Shown: positions 1-11,312 of the stretch, in pieces
Position numbering within the stretch: position 1 is the first letter of the stretch
Layout: each line of letters opens with the position of its first letter
NCBI GenBank assembly: GCA_037783545.1
Contig: JBBELK010001069.1
Coordinates: 1-64,000 of the forward strand
Direction of reading: 5' to 3'
DNA from: Henricia sp. BOLD:AAB3569
Taxonomy: Eukaryota > Echinodermata > Asteroidea > Spinulosida > Echinasteridae
DNA length: 64,000 nucleotides
Notes under the pieces: model-generated
Seen by the model: only the letters and a program-made list of their open reading frames with translations
The model's database searches: none
What the model was told of the DNA's origin: nothing
Position numbers and translations under genes: made by a program

Positions 1-46
1 TTTTGAAGTTCGTCGGAACATTTTTCGACCTCCAAATTTGCCGACG

Positions 47-348
47 TTGTTGTTAGTTGTTGTATAATTTTTATGGCATCTTCGGCAACTAAGGGCCCTT
101 TATGCCATCAACTATACGGTTTTAGCTTTTAACTACTACTATATTATCACTACTTGAGATGACGAAGAAGGAGTTTGCAGTTTTAGAAGTGGGGAGGAAA
201 ACCCCCAGAGAAATGCCCCAGGGGAAAACCCACGCGGTCAAGTAGGGGACTTGCAAAACCCAATCCACATACACGCCCGGATTCGAACCCGGGACCCCAG
301 AGGTGAAAGGGCGAGGAATGAACCCGTACGCCAACCCCGGACCGCCCC
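47..348 (-). mobile_element. tRNA-derived SINE, lineage A, copy 1
   Basis: This minus-strand SINE is flanked by ATTTGCCGACGTT at 36-48 and 349-361. It reads, in its own direction, tRNA-like head (right), body with GGTTTTCC motifs, and (CAA)n tail (left, here broken by an extra A). It is about 15 bp longer than the standard 287-bp copies because of scattered one-base insertions, which probably belong to the poor sequence quality of this end. The B box GGTTCGAATCC is intact. Confidence 0.85.
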
Positions 349-958
349 ATTTGCCGACGTTTGGACCACACTTTGACCAAATTGCCGAGCCAAAACTGGG
401 GTGCGTCAACGACAGTCCGAGGACTTGAGCATGCGCACGACTCAAGGAGTACACCAAAGAGGTGTGTACAGACAGCCACGGTTTGCGTGAGCAGTCAGGA
501 AGCCCCCAACCCAGTTTTCCCTAAACTTTTGAATTTCTCTGCCATTTCCCGGCGAAAGTCTGTCAATTTTTTAGGACAAGAGCGCCAATATAGAGAGTTT
601 GGAGCATGCAAAATTTGAAGTTCGTCGGAACATTTTTCGACCTCCAATTTGCCGACGTTTGGACCACACTTTTGACCAATTGCCGAGCCAAACTGGGGTG
701 GCGTCAACGGACAGTCCGAAGGACTGAGCATGCGCACGACTCAGGAGTTACACCAAAGAGGTGTGTACAGACAGCACGTTTTGCGTGAGCAGTCAGGAAG
801 CCCCCAACCCAGTTTTCCCCTAAACTTTGAAATTTCTCTGCCATTTCCCGGCGAAAGTCTGTCAATTTTTTAGGACAAGTGCGCAATATAGAGAGTTTTG
901 GAGCATGCACAATTTGAAGGTTCGTCCGAACATTTTTCGAACTCCAAATTTGCCGACG

Positions 959-1250
959 TTGTTGTATGTTGTTGTATATTTTTAAGGCCATCTTCGGCGA
1001 ACTAAGCCCTTGATCCATCAACTATAAGGTTTTAGCTTAACTATAACTATATATCAACTTGTATGACAAGAAGGAGTTTGCAGTTTTAGAAGTGGAGGAA
1101 AACCCCCCAGAAGGAAATGCCCCCTGGGGAAACCCACGCGGTCTAGTAGTGGACTGCAAACCAATCACATACACGCCCCGGATTCCGAACCCGGGACCCC
1201 CAGACGGTGAAAGGCGTGGAAAGAACCGTACGCCAACATCCGACCGCCCC
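959..1250 (-). mobile_element. tRNA-derived SINE, lineage A, copy 2
   Basis: It is at the same monomer position as the other lineage A copies, with ATTTGCCGACGTT at 948-960 and 1251-1263. The tail and body carry several one-base indels, and one extra C falls inside the B box, as expected from the noisy left end of the window. It lies about 910 bp from copy 1, that is, SINE plus two monomers. Confidence 0.83.
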
Positions 1251-2162
1251 ATTTGCCGACGTTTGGACCACACTTGTGACCAAATTGCCGAGCCAAACTG
1301 GGTGTGCGTCAACGACAGTCCGAAGGACTGAGCATGCGCACGACTCAGGAGTACACCAAAGAGGTGTGTACAGACAGCCACGGTTTTTCGTGAGCAGTCA
1401 GGAAGCCCCAACCCAGTTTTCCCTAAACCTTTGAAATTTCTCTGCCATTTCCCGGCGAAAGTCTGTCAATTTTTTAGGACAAGTGCGCAATATAGAGAGT
1501 TTGGAGCATGCAAATTTGAAAGTTCGTCGGAACATTTTTCGACCTCCAAATTTGCCGACGTTTTGGACCACACTTTGACCAAATTGCCGAGCCAAACTGG
1601 GGTGCGTCAACGACAGTCCGAAGGACCTGAGCATGCGCACGACTCAGGAGTTACCCAAAGAGGTGTGTATCAGACAGCCACGGTTTGCGTGAGCAGTCAG
1701 GAAGCCCCAACCCCAGTTTTCCCTAAACTTTGAAATTTCTTCTGCCATTTCCCGCGAAAGTCTGTCAATTTTTTAGGACAAGAGCGCAATATAGAGAGTT
1801 TGGAGCATGCGAAAATTTGAAGTTCGTCGGAACACTTTTTCGACCTCCAAATTTGCCGACGTTTGGACCACACTTTGACCAAATTGCCGAGCCCAAACTG
1901 GGGTGCGTCAACGACAGTTCCGAAGGACTGAGCATGCGCACGACTCAGGAGTTACACCAAAGAGGTGTGTACAGACAGCCACGGTTTGCGTGAGCAGTCA
2001 GGAAGCCCCAACCCAGTTTTCCCTAAACTTTGAAATTTCTCTGCCATTTCCCCGGCGAAAGTTCTGTCATTTTTTAGGACAAGTGCGCAATATAGAGAGT
2101 TTGGAGCATGCACAATTTTGAAGTTCGTCGGAACATTTTTCGACCTCCAAATTTGGCGACGG

Positions 2163-2447
2163 TTGTTGTTGTTGTTGTATATTTTATGGCATCTTCGGCA
2201 ACTAAGGCCCTTTATGCCATCAACTATACGGTTTTAGCTTTAACTATACTATATTATCAACTTGAGATGACGAAGAAGGAGTTGCAGTTTTAGAAGTGGG
2301 AGGAAAACCCCAGAGAAATGCCCCAGGGGAAAACCCACGCGGTCAAGTAGGGACTGCAAACCCAATCCACATACACGCCCCGGATTCTAACCCGGGACCC
2401 CAGAGGTGAAGGCGAGGAAAGAACCCGTACGCCAACCCGACCGCCCC
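2163..2447 (-). mobile_element. tRNA-derived SINE, lineage A, copy 3
   Basis: The right target duplication is at 2448-2460; the left one (from 2151) carries a substitution and an extra G. The B box has one substitution (GGTTAGAATCC on the minus strand). The copy at 13978-14265 has the same change, which suggests that these two descend from one variant, although this end of the window is error-prone. Confidence 0.84.
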
Positions 2448-4740
2448 ATTTGCCGACGTTTGGACCACACTTTGACCAAATTGCCGAGCCAAACTGGGGT
2501 GCGTCAACGACAGTCCGAAGACTGAGCATGCGCACGACTCAGGAGTACACCAAAGAGGTGTGTACAGACAGCAACGGTTTTCGTGAGCAGTCAGGAAGCC
2601 CCAACCCAGTTTTCCCTAAACTTTGAAATTTCTCTGCCATTTCCCGGCGAAAGTCTGTCAATTTTTAGGACAAGTGCGCAATATAGAGAGTTTGGAGCAT
2701 GCAAAATTTGAAGTTCGTCGGAACATTTTTCGACCTCCAAATTTGCCGACGTTTGGACCACACTTTGACCAAATTGCCAAGCCAAACTGGGGTGCGTCAA
2801 CGACAGTCCGAAGGACTGAGCATGCGCACGACTCAGGAGTACACCAAGAGGTGTGTACAGACAGCACGGTTTGCGTGAGCAGTCAGGAAGCCCCATACCC
2901 AGTTTTCCCCTAAACTTTGAAAATTCTCTGCCATTTCCCGGCGAAAAGTCTGTCAATTTTTTTAGGACAAGAGCGCAATATAGAAAGGAGTTTGGAGCAT
3001 TGCAAATTTGAAGTTCGTCGGAACATTTTTCGACCCTCCAAATTTGCCGACGTTGGACCACACTTTGACCAAATTGCCGAGCCAAACTGGGGTGCGTCAA
3101 CGACAGTCCGAAGGGACTGAGCATGCGCACGACTCAGGAGTACACCAAAGAGGTTGTACAGACAGCCCGGTTTGCGTGAGCAGTCAGGAAGCCCCCAACC
3201 CAGTTTTCCCTAAACTTTGAAATTTCTCTCTGCCATTTCCCGGCGAAAGTCTGTCAATTTTTAGGACAAGTGCGCAATATAGAGGAGTTTGGAGCATGCA
3301 AAATTGAAGTTCGTCGGAACATTTTTTACGACCTCCAAATTTTCCCGACGTTTGGACCACACTTTGACCAAATTGCCGAGCCAAACTGGGGTGGCGTCAA
3401 CGACAGTCCGAAGGACTGAGCATGCTCACGACTCAGGAGTTACACCAAAGAAGGTGTACAGACAGCCACGGTTTTGCGTGAGCAGTCAGGAAGCCCCAAC
3501 CCAGTTTTCCCTAAACTTTGAAAATTTCTCTGCCATTTTCCCGGCGAAAGTCTGTCATTTTGTAGGACAAGAGCGCAATATAGAGAGTTGGAGCATGCAA
3601 AATTTGAAGTTCGTCGGAACATTTTCGACCTCCAAATTTGCCGACGTTTGGACCACACTTTGACCAAATTTGCCGAGCCAAACTGGGGTGCGTCAACGAC
3701 AGTCCAAAGGACTGAGCATGCGCACGACTCAGGAGTACATCAAAAAGGTGTGTACAGACAGCCACGGTTTGCGTGAGTAGTCAGGAAGCCCCAACCCAGT
3801 TTTCCCTAAACTTTGAATTTCTCTGCCATATCCCGGCGAAAGTCTGGCAATTTTTAGGACAAAGTGCGCTGCGCAATATAGAGAGTTTGGAGCATGCAAA
3901 ATTTGAAGTTCGTCGGAACATTTTTCGACTTCCAAATTTGCCGACGTTTGGACCACACTTTGACCAAATTGCCGAGCCAAACTGGGGGTGCGTCAACGAC
4001 AGTCCGAAGGACTGAGCATGCGCACGACTCAGGAGTACACCAAAGAGGTGTGTACAGACAGCCACGGTTTGCGTGAGCAGTCAGGAAGCCCCAACCCAGT
4101 TTTCCCTAAACTTTGAAATTTCTCTGCCATTTCCCGGCGAAAGTCCTGTCAATTTTTTAGGACAAGTGCGCAATATAGAGAGTTTGGAGCATGCAAAATT
4201 TGAGTTCGTCGGAACATTTTTCGACCTCCAAATTTGCCGACGTTTGGACCACACTTTGACCAAATTGCCGAGCCAAACTGGGGTGCGTCAACGACAGTCC
4301 GAAGGACTGAGCATGCGCACGACTCAGGAGTACACAAAAGAGGTGTGTACAGACAGCCACGGTTTGCGTGAGCAGTCAGGAAGCCCCAACCCAGTTTTCC
4401 CTAAACTTTGAAATTTCTCTGCCATTTCCCGGCGAAAGTCTGTCATTTTTTTAGGACAAGTGCGCAATATAGAGAGTTTGGAGCATGCAAAATTTGAAGT
4501 TCGTCGGAACATTTTCGACCTCCAAATTTGCCGACGTTTGGACCACACTTTGACCAAATTGCCGAGCCAAACTGGGGTGCGTCAACGACAGTCCGAAGGA
4601 CTGAGCATGCGCACGACTCAGGAGTACACCAAAGAGGTGTGTACAGACAGCCACGGTTTGCTGTGAGCAGTCAGGAAGCCCCAACCCAGTTTTCCCCTAA
4701 ACTTTGAATTTCTCTGCCATTTCCCGGCCAAAGTCTGTCA

Positions 4741-7700
4741 ATTTTTAGGACAATGTGCGCAATATAGAGAGTTTGGAGCATGCAAAATTTGAAGTTCGTC
4801 GGAACATTTTTCGACCTCCAAATTTGCCGACGTTTGGACCACACTTTGACCAAATTGCCGAGCCAAACTGGGGTGCGTCAACGACAGTCCGAAGGACTGA
4901 GCATGCGCACGACTCAGGAGTACACCAAAGAGGTGTGTACAGACAGCCACGGTTTGCGTGAGCAGTCAGGAAGCCCCAACCCAGTTTTCCTAAACTTTGA
5001 AATTTCTCTGCCATTTCCCGGCGAAAGTCTGTCAATTTTTTAGGACAAGTGCGCAATATAGAGAGTTTGGAGCATGCAAAATTTGAAGTTCGTCGGAACA
5101 TTTTTCGACCTCCAAATTTGCCGACGTTTGGACCACACTTTGACCAAATTGCCGAGCCAAACTGGGGTGCGTCAACGACAGTCCGAAGGACTGAGCATGC
5201 GCACGACTCAGGAGTACACCAAAGAGGTGTGTACAGACAGCCACGGTTTGCGTGAGCAGTCAGGAAGCCCCAACCAGTTTTCCCTAAACTTTGAAATTTC
5301 TCTGCCATTTCCCGGCGAAAGTCTGTCAATTTTTTAGGACAAGTGCGCAATATAGAGAGTTTGGAGCATGCAAAATTTGAAGTTCGTCGGAACATTTTTC
5401 GACCTCCAAATTTGCCGACGTTTGGACCACACTTTGACCAAATTGCCGAGCCAAACTGGGGTGCGTCAACGACAGTCCGAAGGACTGAGCATGCGCACGA
5501 CTCAGGAGTACACCAAAGAGGTGTGTACAGACAGCCACGGTTTGCGTGAGCAGTCAGGAAGCCCCAACCCAGTTTTCCCTAAACTTTGAAATTTCTCTGC
5601 CATTTCCCGGCGAAAGTCTGTCAATTTTTTAGGACAAGAGCGCAATATAGAGAGTTTGGAGCATGCAAAATTTGAAGTTCGTCGGAACATTTTTCGACCT
5701 CCAAATTTGCCGACGTTTGGACCACACTTTGACCAAATTGCCGAGCCAAACTGGGGTGCGTCAACGACAGTCCGAAGACTGAGCATGCGCAAGACTCAGG
5801 AGTACACCAAAGAGGTGTGTACAGACAGCCACGGTTTGCGTGAGCAGTCAGGAAGCCCCAACCCAGTTTTCCCTAAACTTTGAAATTTCTCTGCCATTTC
5901 CCGGCGAAAGTCTGTCAATTTTTCAGGACAAGTGCGCAATATAGAGAGTTTGGAGCATGCAAAATTTGAAGTTCGTCGGAACATTTTTCGACCTCCAAAT
6001 TTGCCGACGTTTGGACCACACTTTGACCAAATTGCCGAGCCAAACTGGGGTGCGTCAACGACAGTCCGAAGGACTGAGCATGCGCACGACTCAGGAGTAC
6101 ACCAAAGAGGTGTGTACAGACAGCCACGGTTTTCGTGAGCAGTCAGGAAGCCCCAACCCAGTTTTCCCTAAACTTTGAAATTTCTCTGCCATTTCCCGGC
6201 GAAAGTCTGTCAATTTTTTAGGACAAGTGCGCAATATAGAGAGTTTGGAGCATGCAAAATTTGAAGTTCGTCGGAACATTTTTCGACCTCCAAATTTTCC
6301 GACGTTTGGACCACACTTTGACCAAATTGCCGAGCCAAACTGGGGTGCGTCAACGACAGTCCGAAGGACTGAGCATGCGCACGACTCAGGAGTACACCAA
6401 AGAGATGTGTACAGACAGCCACGGTTTGCGTGAGCAGTCAGGAAGCCCCAACCCAGTTTTCCCTAAACTTTGAAATTTCTCTGCCATTTCCCGGCGAAAG
6501 TCTGTCAATTTTTTAGGACAAGAGCGCAATATAGAGAGTTTGGAGCATGCAAAATTTGAAGTTCGTCGGAACATTTTTCGACCTCCAAATTTGCCGACGT
6601 TTGGACCACACTTTGACCAAATTGCCGAGCCAAACTGGGGTGCGTCAACGACAGTCCAAAGGACTGAGCATGCGCACGACTCAGGAGTACATCAAAAAGG
6701 TGTGTACAGACAGCCACGGTTTGCGTGAGTAGTCAGGAAGCCCCAACCCAGTTTTCCCTAAACTTTGAAATTTCTCTGCCATTTCCCGGCGAAAGTCTGT
6801 CAATTTTTTAGGACAAGTGCGCAATATAGAGAGTTTGGAGCATGCAAAATTTGAAGTTCGTCGGAACATTTTTCGACTTCCAAATTTGCCGACGTTTGGA
6901 CCACACTTTGACCAAATTGCCGAGCCAAACTGGGGTGCGTCAACGACAGTCCGAAGGACTGAGCATGCGCACGACTCAGGAGTACACCAAAGAGGTGTGT
7001 ACAGACAGCCACGGTTTTCGTGAGCAGTCAGGAAGCCCCAACCCAGTTTTCCCTAAACTTTGAAATTTCTCTGCCATTTCCCGGCGAAAGTCTGTCAATT
7101 TTTTAGGACAAGTGCGCAATATAGAGAGTTTGGAGCATGCAAAATTTGAAGTTCGTCGGAACATTTTTCGACCTCCAAATTTGCCGACGTTTGGACCACA
7201 CTTTGACCAAATTGCCGAGCCAAACTGGGGTGCGTCAACGACAGTCCGAAGGACTGAGCATGCGCACGACTCAGGAGTACACCAAAGAGGTGTGTACAGA
7301 CAGCCACGGTTTGCGTGAGCAGTCAGGAAGCCCCAACCCAGTTTTCCCTAAACTTTGAAATTTCTCTGCCATTTCCCGGCGAAAGTCTGTCAATTTTTTA
7401 GGACAAGTGCACAATATAGAGAGTTTGGAGCATGCAAAATTTGAAGTTCGTCGGAACATTTTTCGACCTCCAAATTTGCCGACGTTTGGACCACACTTTG
7501 ACCAAATTGCCGAGCCAAACTGGGGTGCGTCAACGACAGTCCGAAGGACTAAGCATGCGCACGACTCAGGAGTACACCAAAGAGGTATGTACAGACAGCC
7601 ACGGTTTGCGTGAGCAGTCAGGAAGCCCCAACCCAGTTTTCCCTAAACTTTGAAATTTCTCTGCCATTTCCCGGCGAAAGTCTGTCATTTTTTTAGGACA

Positions 7701-8664
7701 AGTGCGCAATATAGAGAGTTTGGAGCATGCAAAATTTGAAGTTCGTCGGAACATTTTTCGACCTCCAAATTTGCCGACGTTTGGACCACACTTTGACCAA
7801 ATTGCCGAGCCAAACTGGGGTGCGTCAACGACAGTCCGAAGGACTGAGCATGCGCACGACTCAGGAGTACACCAAAGATGTGTGTACAGACAGCCACGGT
7901 TTGCGTGAGCAGTCAGGAAGCCCCAACCCAGTTTTCCCTTAACTTTGAAATTTCTCTGCCATTTCCCGGCGAAAGTCTGTCAATTTTTTAGGACAAGTGC
8001 GCAATATAGAGAGTTTGGAGCATGCAAAATTTGAAGTTCGTGGGAACATTTTTCGACCTCCAAATTTGCCGACGTTTGGACCACACTTTGACCAAATTGC
8101 CGAGCCAAACTGGGGTGCGTCAACGACAGTCCGAAGGACTGAGCATGCGCAAGACTCAGGAGTACACCAAAGAGGTGTGTACAGACAGCCACGGTTTGCG
8201 TGAGCAGTCAGGAAGCCCCAACCCAGTTTTCCCTAAACTTTGAAATTTCTCTGCCATTTCCCGGCGAAAGTCTGTCAATTTTTCAGGACAAGTGCGCAAT
8301 ATAGAGAGTTTGGAGCATGCAAAATTTGAAGTTCGTCGGAACATTTTTCGACCTCCAAATTTGCCGACGTTTGGACCACACTTTGACCAAATTTCCGAGC
8401 CAAACTGGGGTGCGTCAACGACAGTCCGAAGGACTGAGCATGCGCACGACTCAGGAGTACACCAAAGAGGTGTGTACAGACAGCCACGGTTTGCGTGAGC
8501 AGTCAGGAAGCCCCAACCCAGTTTTCCCTAAACTTTGAAATTTCTCTGCCATTTCCCGGCGAAAGTCTGTCAATTTTTTAGGACAAGTGCGCAATATAGA
8601 GAGTTTGGAGCATGCAAAATTTGAAGTTCGTCGGAACATTTTTCGACCTCCAAATTTGCCGACG
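4741..8664 (+). repeat. Regular satellite monomers without SINE
   Basis: About 13 monomers with steady 294-295-bp spacing. Marker variants include GACAAGAGCGC near 5635 and 6520, ACATCAAAAAGG near 6690, AAATTTTCCGACG near 6295 and GACTTCCAAATTTG near 6880. These same markers recur, in similar order, downstream of the lineage A SINE copies at 11 kb and 16 kb, so this block is related to those higher-order units but lacks the SINE itself. Two consecutive units near 4.75-5.4 kb are 294 bp, which keeps one minus-strand frame open for 216 codons by chance. Confidence 0.85.
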
Positions 8665-8951
8665 TTGTTGTTGTTGTTGTATATTTTATGGCATCTTCGG
8701 CAACTAAGGCCCTTTATGCCATCAACTATACGGTTTTAGCTTTAACTATACTATATTATCAACTTGAGATGACGAAGAAGGAGTTGCAGTTTTAGAAGTG
8801 GGAGGAAAACCCCCAGAGAAATGCCCCAGGGGAAAACCCACGCGGTCAAGTAGGGACTGCAAACCCAATCCACATACACGCCCCGGATTCGAACCCGGGA
8901 CCCCAGAGGTGAAAGGCGAGGAAAGAACCCGTACGCCAACCCGACCGCCCC
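8665..8951 (-). mobile_element. tRNA-derived SINE, lineage A, copy 4 (clean reference copy)
   Basis: This is the best first example of the element: 287 bp, flanked by ATTTGCCGACGTT at 8654-8666 and 8952-8964. On the minus strand it starts GGGGCGGTCGGG. A weak A-box-like stretch TGGCGTACGGG lies at 8928-8938, and a perfect B box GGTTCGAATCC lies at 8885-8895, with the usual spacing for a Pol III promoter. The body holds GGGTTTTCCCC and GGGGGTTTTCCTCCC motifs followed by CTAAAAC, resembling the conserved central part of many invertebrate tRNA SINEs. The 3' tail is five CAA units. No reverse transcriptase or other coding part is present, so mobility would have depended on a partner LINE. The exact family name is not known to me. 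Confidence 0.9.
8885..8938 (-). promoter_or_regulatory. Internal Pol III promoter (A-box-like and B box) of the SINE
   Basis: B box: GGTTCGAATCC on the minus strand at 8885-8895, an exact match to the tRNA consensus. A-box-like: TGGCGTACGGG at 8928-8938, a partial match to TRGCNNAGYNGG. The two lie in tRNA order on the minus strand. The same arrangement occurs in every SINE copy of the window; copies at 2163-2447 and 14-14.3 kb have a one-base B box change. Whether any copy is transcribed cannot be told from sequence. Runs of TTTT in the SINE body could act as weak Pol III terminators. Confidence 0.7.
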
Positions 8952-11025
8952 ATTTGCCGACGTTTGGACCACACTTTGACCAAATTGCCGAGCCAAACTG
9001 GGGTGCGTCAACGACAGTCCGAAGGACTGAGCATGCGCACGACTCAGGAGTACACCAAAGAGGTGTGTACAGACAGCCACGGTTTGCGTGAGCAGTCAGG
9101 AAGCCCCAACCCAGTTTTCCCTAAACTTTGAAATTTCTCTGCCATTTCCCGGCGAAAGTCTGTCAATTTTTTAGGACAAGAGCGCAATATAGAGAGTTTG
9201 GAGCATGCAAAATTTGAAGTTCGTCGGAACATTTTTCGACCTCCAAATTTGCCGACGTTTGGACCACACTTTGACCAAATTGCCGAGCCAAACTGGGGTG
9301 CGTCAACGACAGTTCGAAGGACTGAGCATGCGCACGACTCAGGAGTACATCAAAAAGGTGTGTACAGACAGCCACGGTTTGCGTGAGTAGTCAGGAAGCC
9401 CCAACCCAGTTTTCCCTAAACTTTGAAATTTCTCTGCCATTTCCCGGCGAAAGTCTGTCAATTTTTTAGGACAAGTGCGCAATATAGAGAGTTTGGAGCA
9501 TGCAAAATTTGAAGTTCGTCGGAACATTTTTCGACCTCCAAATTTGCCGACGTTTGGACCACACTTTGACCAAATTGCCGAGCCAAACTGGGGTGCGTCA
9601 ACGACAGTCCGAAGGACTGAGCATGCGCACGACTCAGGAGTATACCAAAGAGGTGTGTACAGACAGCCACGGTTTGCGTGAGCAGTCAGGAAGCCCCAAC
9701 CCAGTTTTCCCTAAACTTTGAAATTTCTCTGCCATTTCCCGGCGAAAGTCTGTCAATTTTTTAGGACAAGTGCGCAATATAGAGAGTTTGGAGCATGCAA
9801 AATTTGACGTTCGTCGGAACATTTTTCGACCTCCAAATTTGCCGACGTTTGGACCACACTTTGACCAAATTGCCGAGCCAAACTGGGGTGCGTCAACGAC
9901 AGTCCGAAGGACTGAGCATGCGCACGACTCAGGAGTACACCAAAGAGGTGTGTACAGACAGCCACGGTTTGCGTGAGCAGTCAGGAGCCCCAACCCAGTT
10001 TTCCCTAAACTTTGAAATTTCTCTGCCATTTCCCGGCGAAAGTCTGTCATTTTTTTAGGACAAGTGCGCAATATAGAGAGTTTGGAGCATGCAAAATTTG
10101 AAGTTCGTCGGAACATTTTTCGACCTCCAAATTTGCCGACGTTTGGACCACACTTTGACCAAATTGCCGAGCCAAACTGGGGTGCGTCAACGACAGTCCG
10201 AAGGACTGAGCATGCGCACGACTCAGGAGTACACCAAAGATGTGTGTACAGACAGCCACGGTTTGCGTGAGCAGTCAGGAAGCCCCAACCCAGTTTTCCC
10301 TTAACTTTGAAATTTCTCTGCCATTTCCCGGCGAAAGTCTGTCAATTTTTTAGGACAAGTGCGCAATATAGAGAGTTTGGAGCATGCAAAATTTGAAGTT
10401 CGTGGGAGCATTTTTCGACCTCCAAATTTGCCGACGTTTGGACCACACTTTGACCAAATTGCCGAGCCAAACTGGGGTGCGTCAACGACAGTCCGAAGGA
10501 CTGAGCATGCGCAAGACTCAGGAGTACACCAAAGAGGTGTGTACAGACAGCCACGGTTTGCGTGAGCAGTCAGGAAGCCCCAACCCAGTTTTCCCTAAAC
10601 TTTGAAATTTCTCTGCCATTTCCCGGCGAAAGTCTGTCAATTTTTCAGGACAAGTGCGCAATATAGAGAGTTTGGAGCATGCAAAATTTGAAGTTCGTCG
10701 GAACATTTTTCGACCTCCAAATTTGCCGACGTTTGGACCACACTTTGACCAAATTTCCGAGCCAAACTGGGGTGCGTCAACGACAGTACGAAGGACTGAG
10801 CATGCGCACGACTCAGGAGTACACCAAAGAGGTGTCTACAGACAGCCACGGTTTGCGTGAGCAGTCAGGAAGCCCCAACCCAGTTTTCGCTAAACTTTGA
10901 AATTTCTCTGCCATTTCCGGCGAAAGTCTGTCAATTTTTTAGGACAAGTGCGCAATATAGAGAGTTTGGAGCATGCAAAATTTGAAGTTCGTCGGAACAT
11001 TTTTCGACCTCCAAATTTGCCGACG

Positions 11026-11312
11026 TTGTTGTTGTTGTTGTATATTTTATGGCATCTTCGGCAACTAAGGTCCTTTATGCCATCAACTATACGGTTTTAG
11101 CTTTAACTATACTATATTATCAACTTGAGATGACGAAGAAGGAGTTGCAGTTTTAGAAGTGTGAGGAAAACCCCCAGAGAAATGCCCCAGGGGAAAACCC
11201 ACGCGGTCAAGTAGGGACTGCAAACCCAATCCACATACACGCCCCGGATTCGAACCCGGGACCCCAGAGGTGAAAGGCGAGGAAAGAACCCGTACGCCAA
11301 CCCGACCGCCCC
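11026..11312 (-). mobile_element. tRNA-derived SINE, lineage A, copy 5
   Basis: 287 bp with target duplications at 11015-11027 and 11313-11325. The B box is intact. Private changes include AAGGTCC for AAGGCCC and GTGTGAGG for GTGGGAGG on the plus strand. It is followed, like most lineage A copies, by the GACAAGAGCGC / ACATCAAAAAGG marker monomer. Confidence 0.9.

Larger units (their letters stand above)
1..4740. other. Indel-rich left end of the array, probably low consensus quality
   Basis: Monomers here carry many one-base insertions and deletions, mostly in or beside homopolymers (for example GGGG for GGG, CCCCC for CCCC, TTTT for TTT). From about 4.75 kb rightward the monomers suddenly become almost perfectly regular. 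The excess of single-base indels over substitutions looks like unpolished long-read sequence at a contig end. The alternative is genuine divergence at an array edge, where homogenisation is weak, but that should add substitutions as well. The three SINE copies here (47-348, 963-1250, 2163-2447) show the same kind of indels. Confidence 0.7.

Noticed and set aside
8665-8681. Independent (TTG)n microsatellite
   Set aside because: It occurs only at the left edge of each SINE and is the complement of the SINE (CAA)n tail.
8665-8951. True tRNA gene in the SINE head
   Set aside because: Only the B box is a good match; the A box is weak, no cloverleaf or anticodon arm can be folded with confidence, and it is joined to a SINE body and tail.
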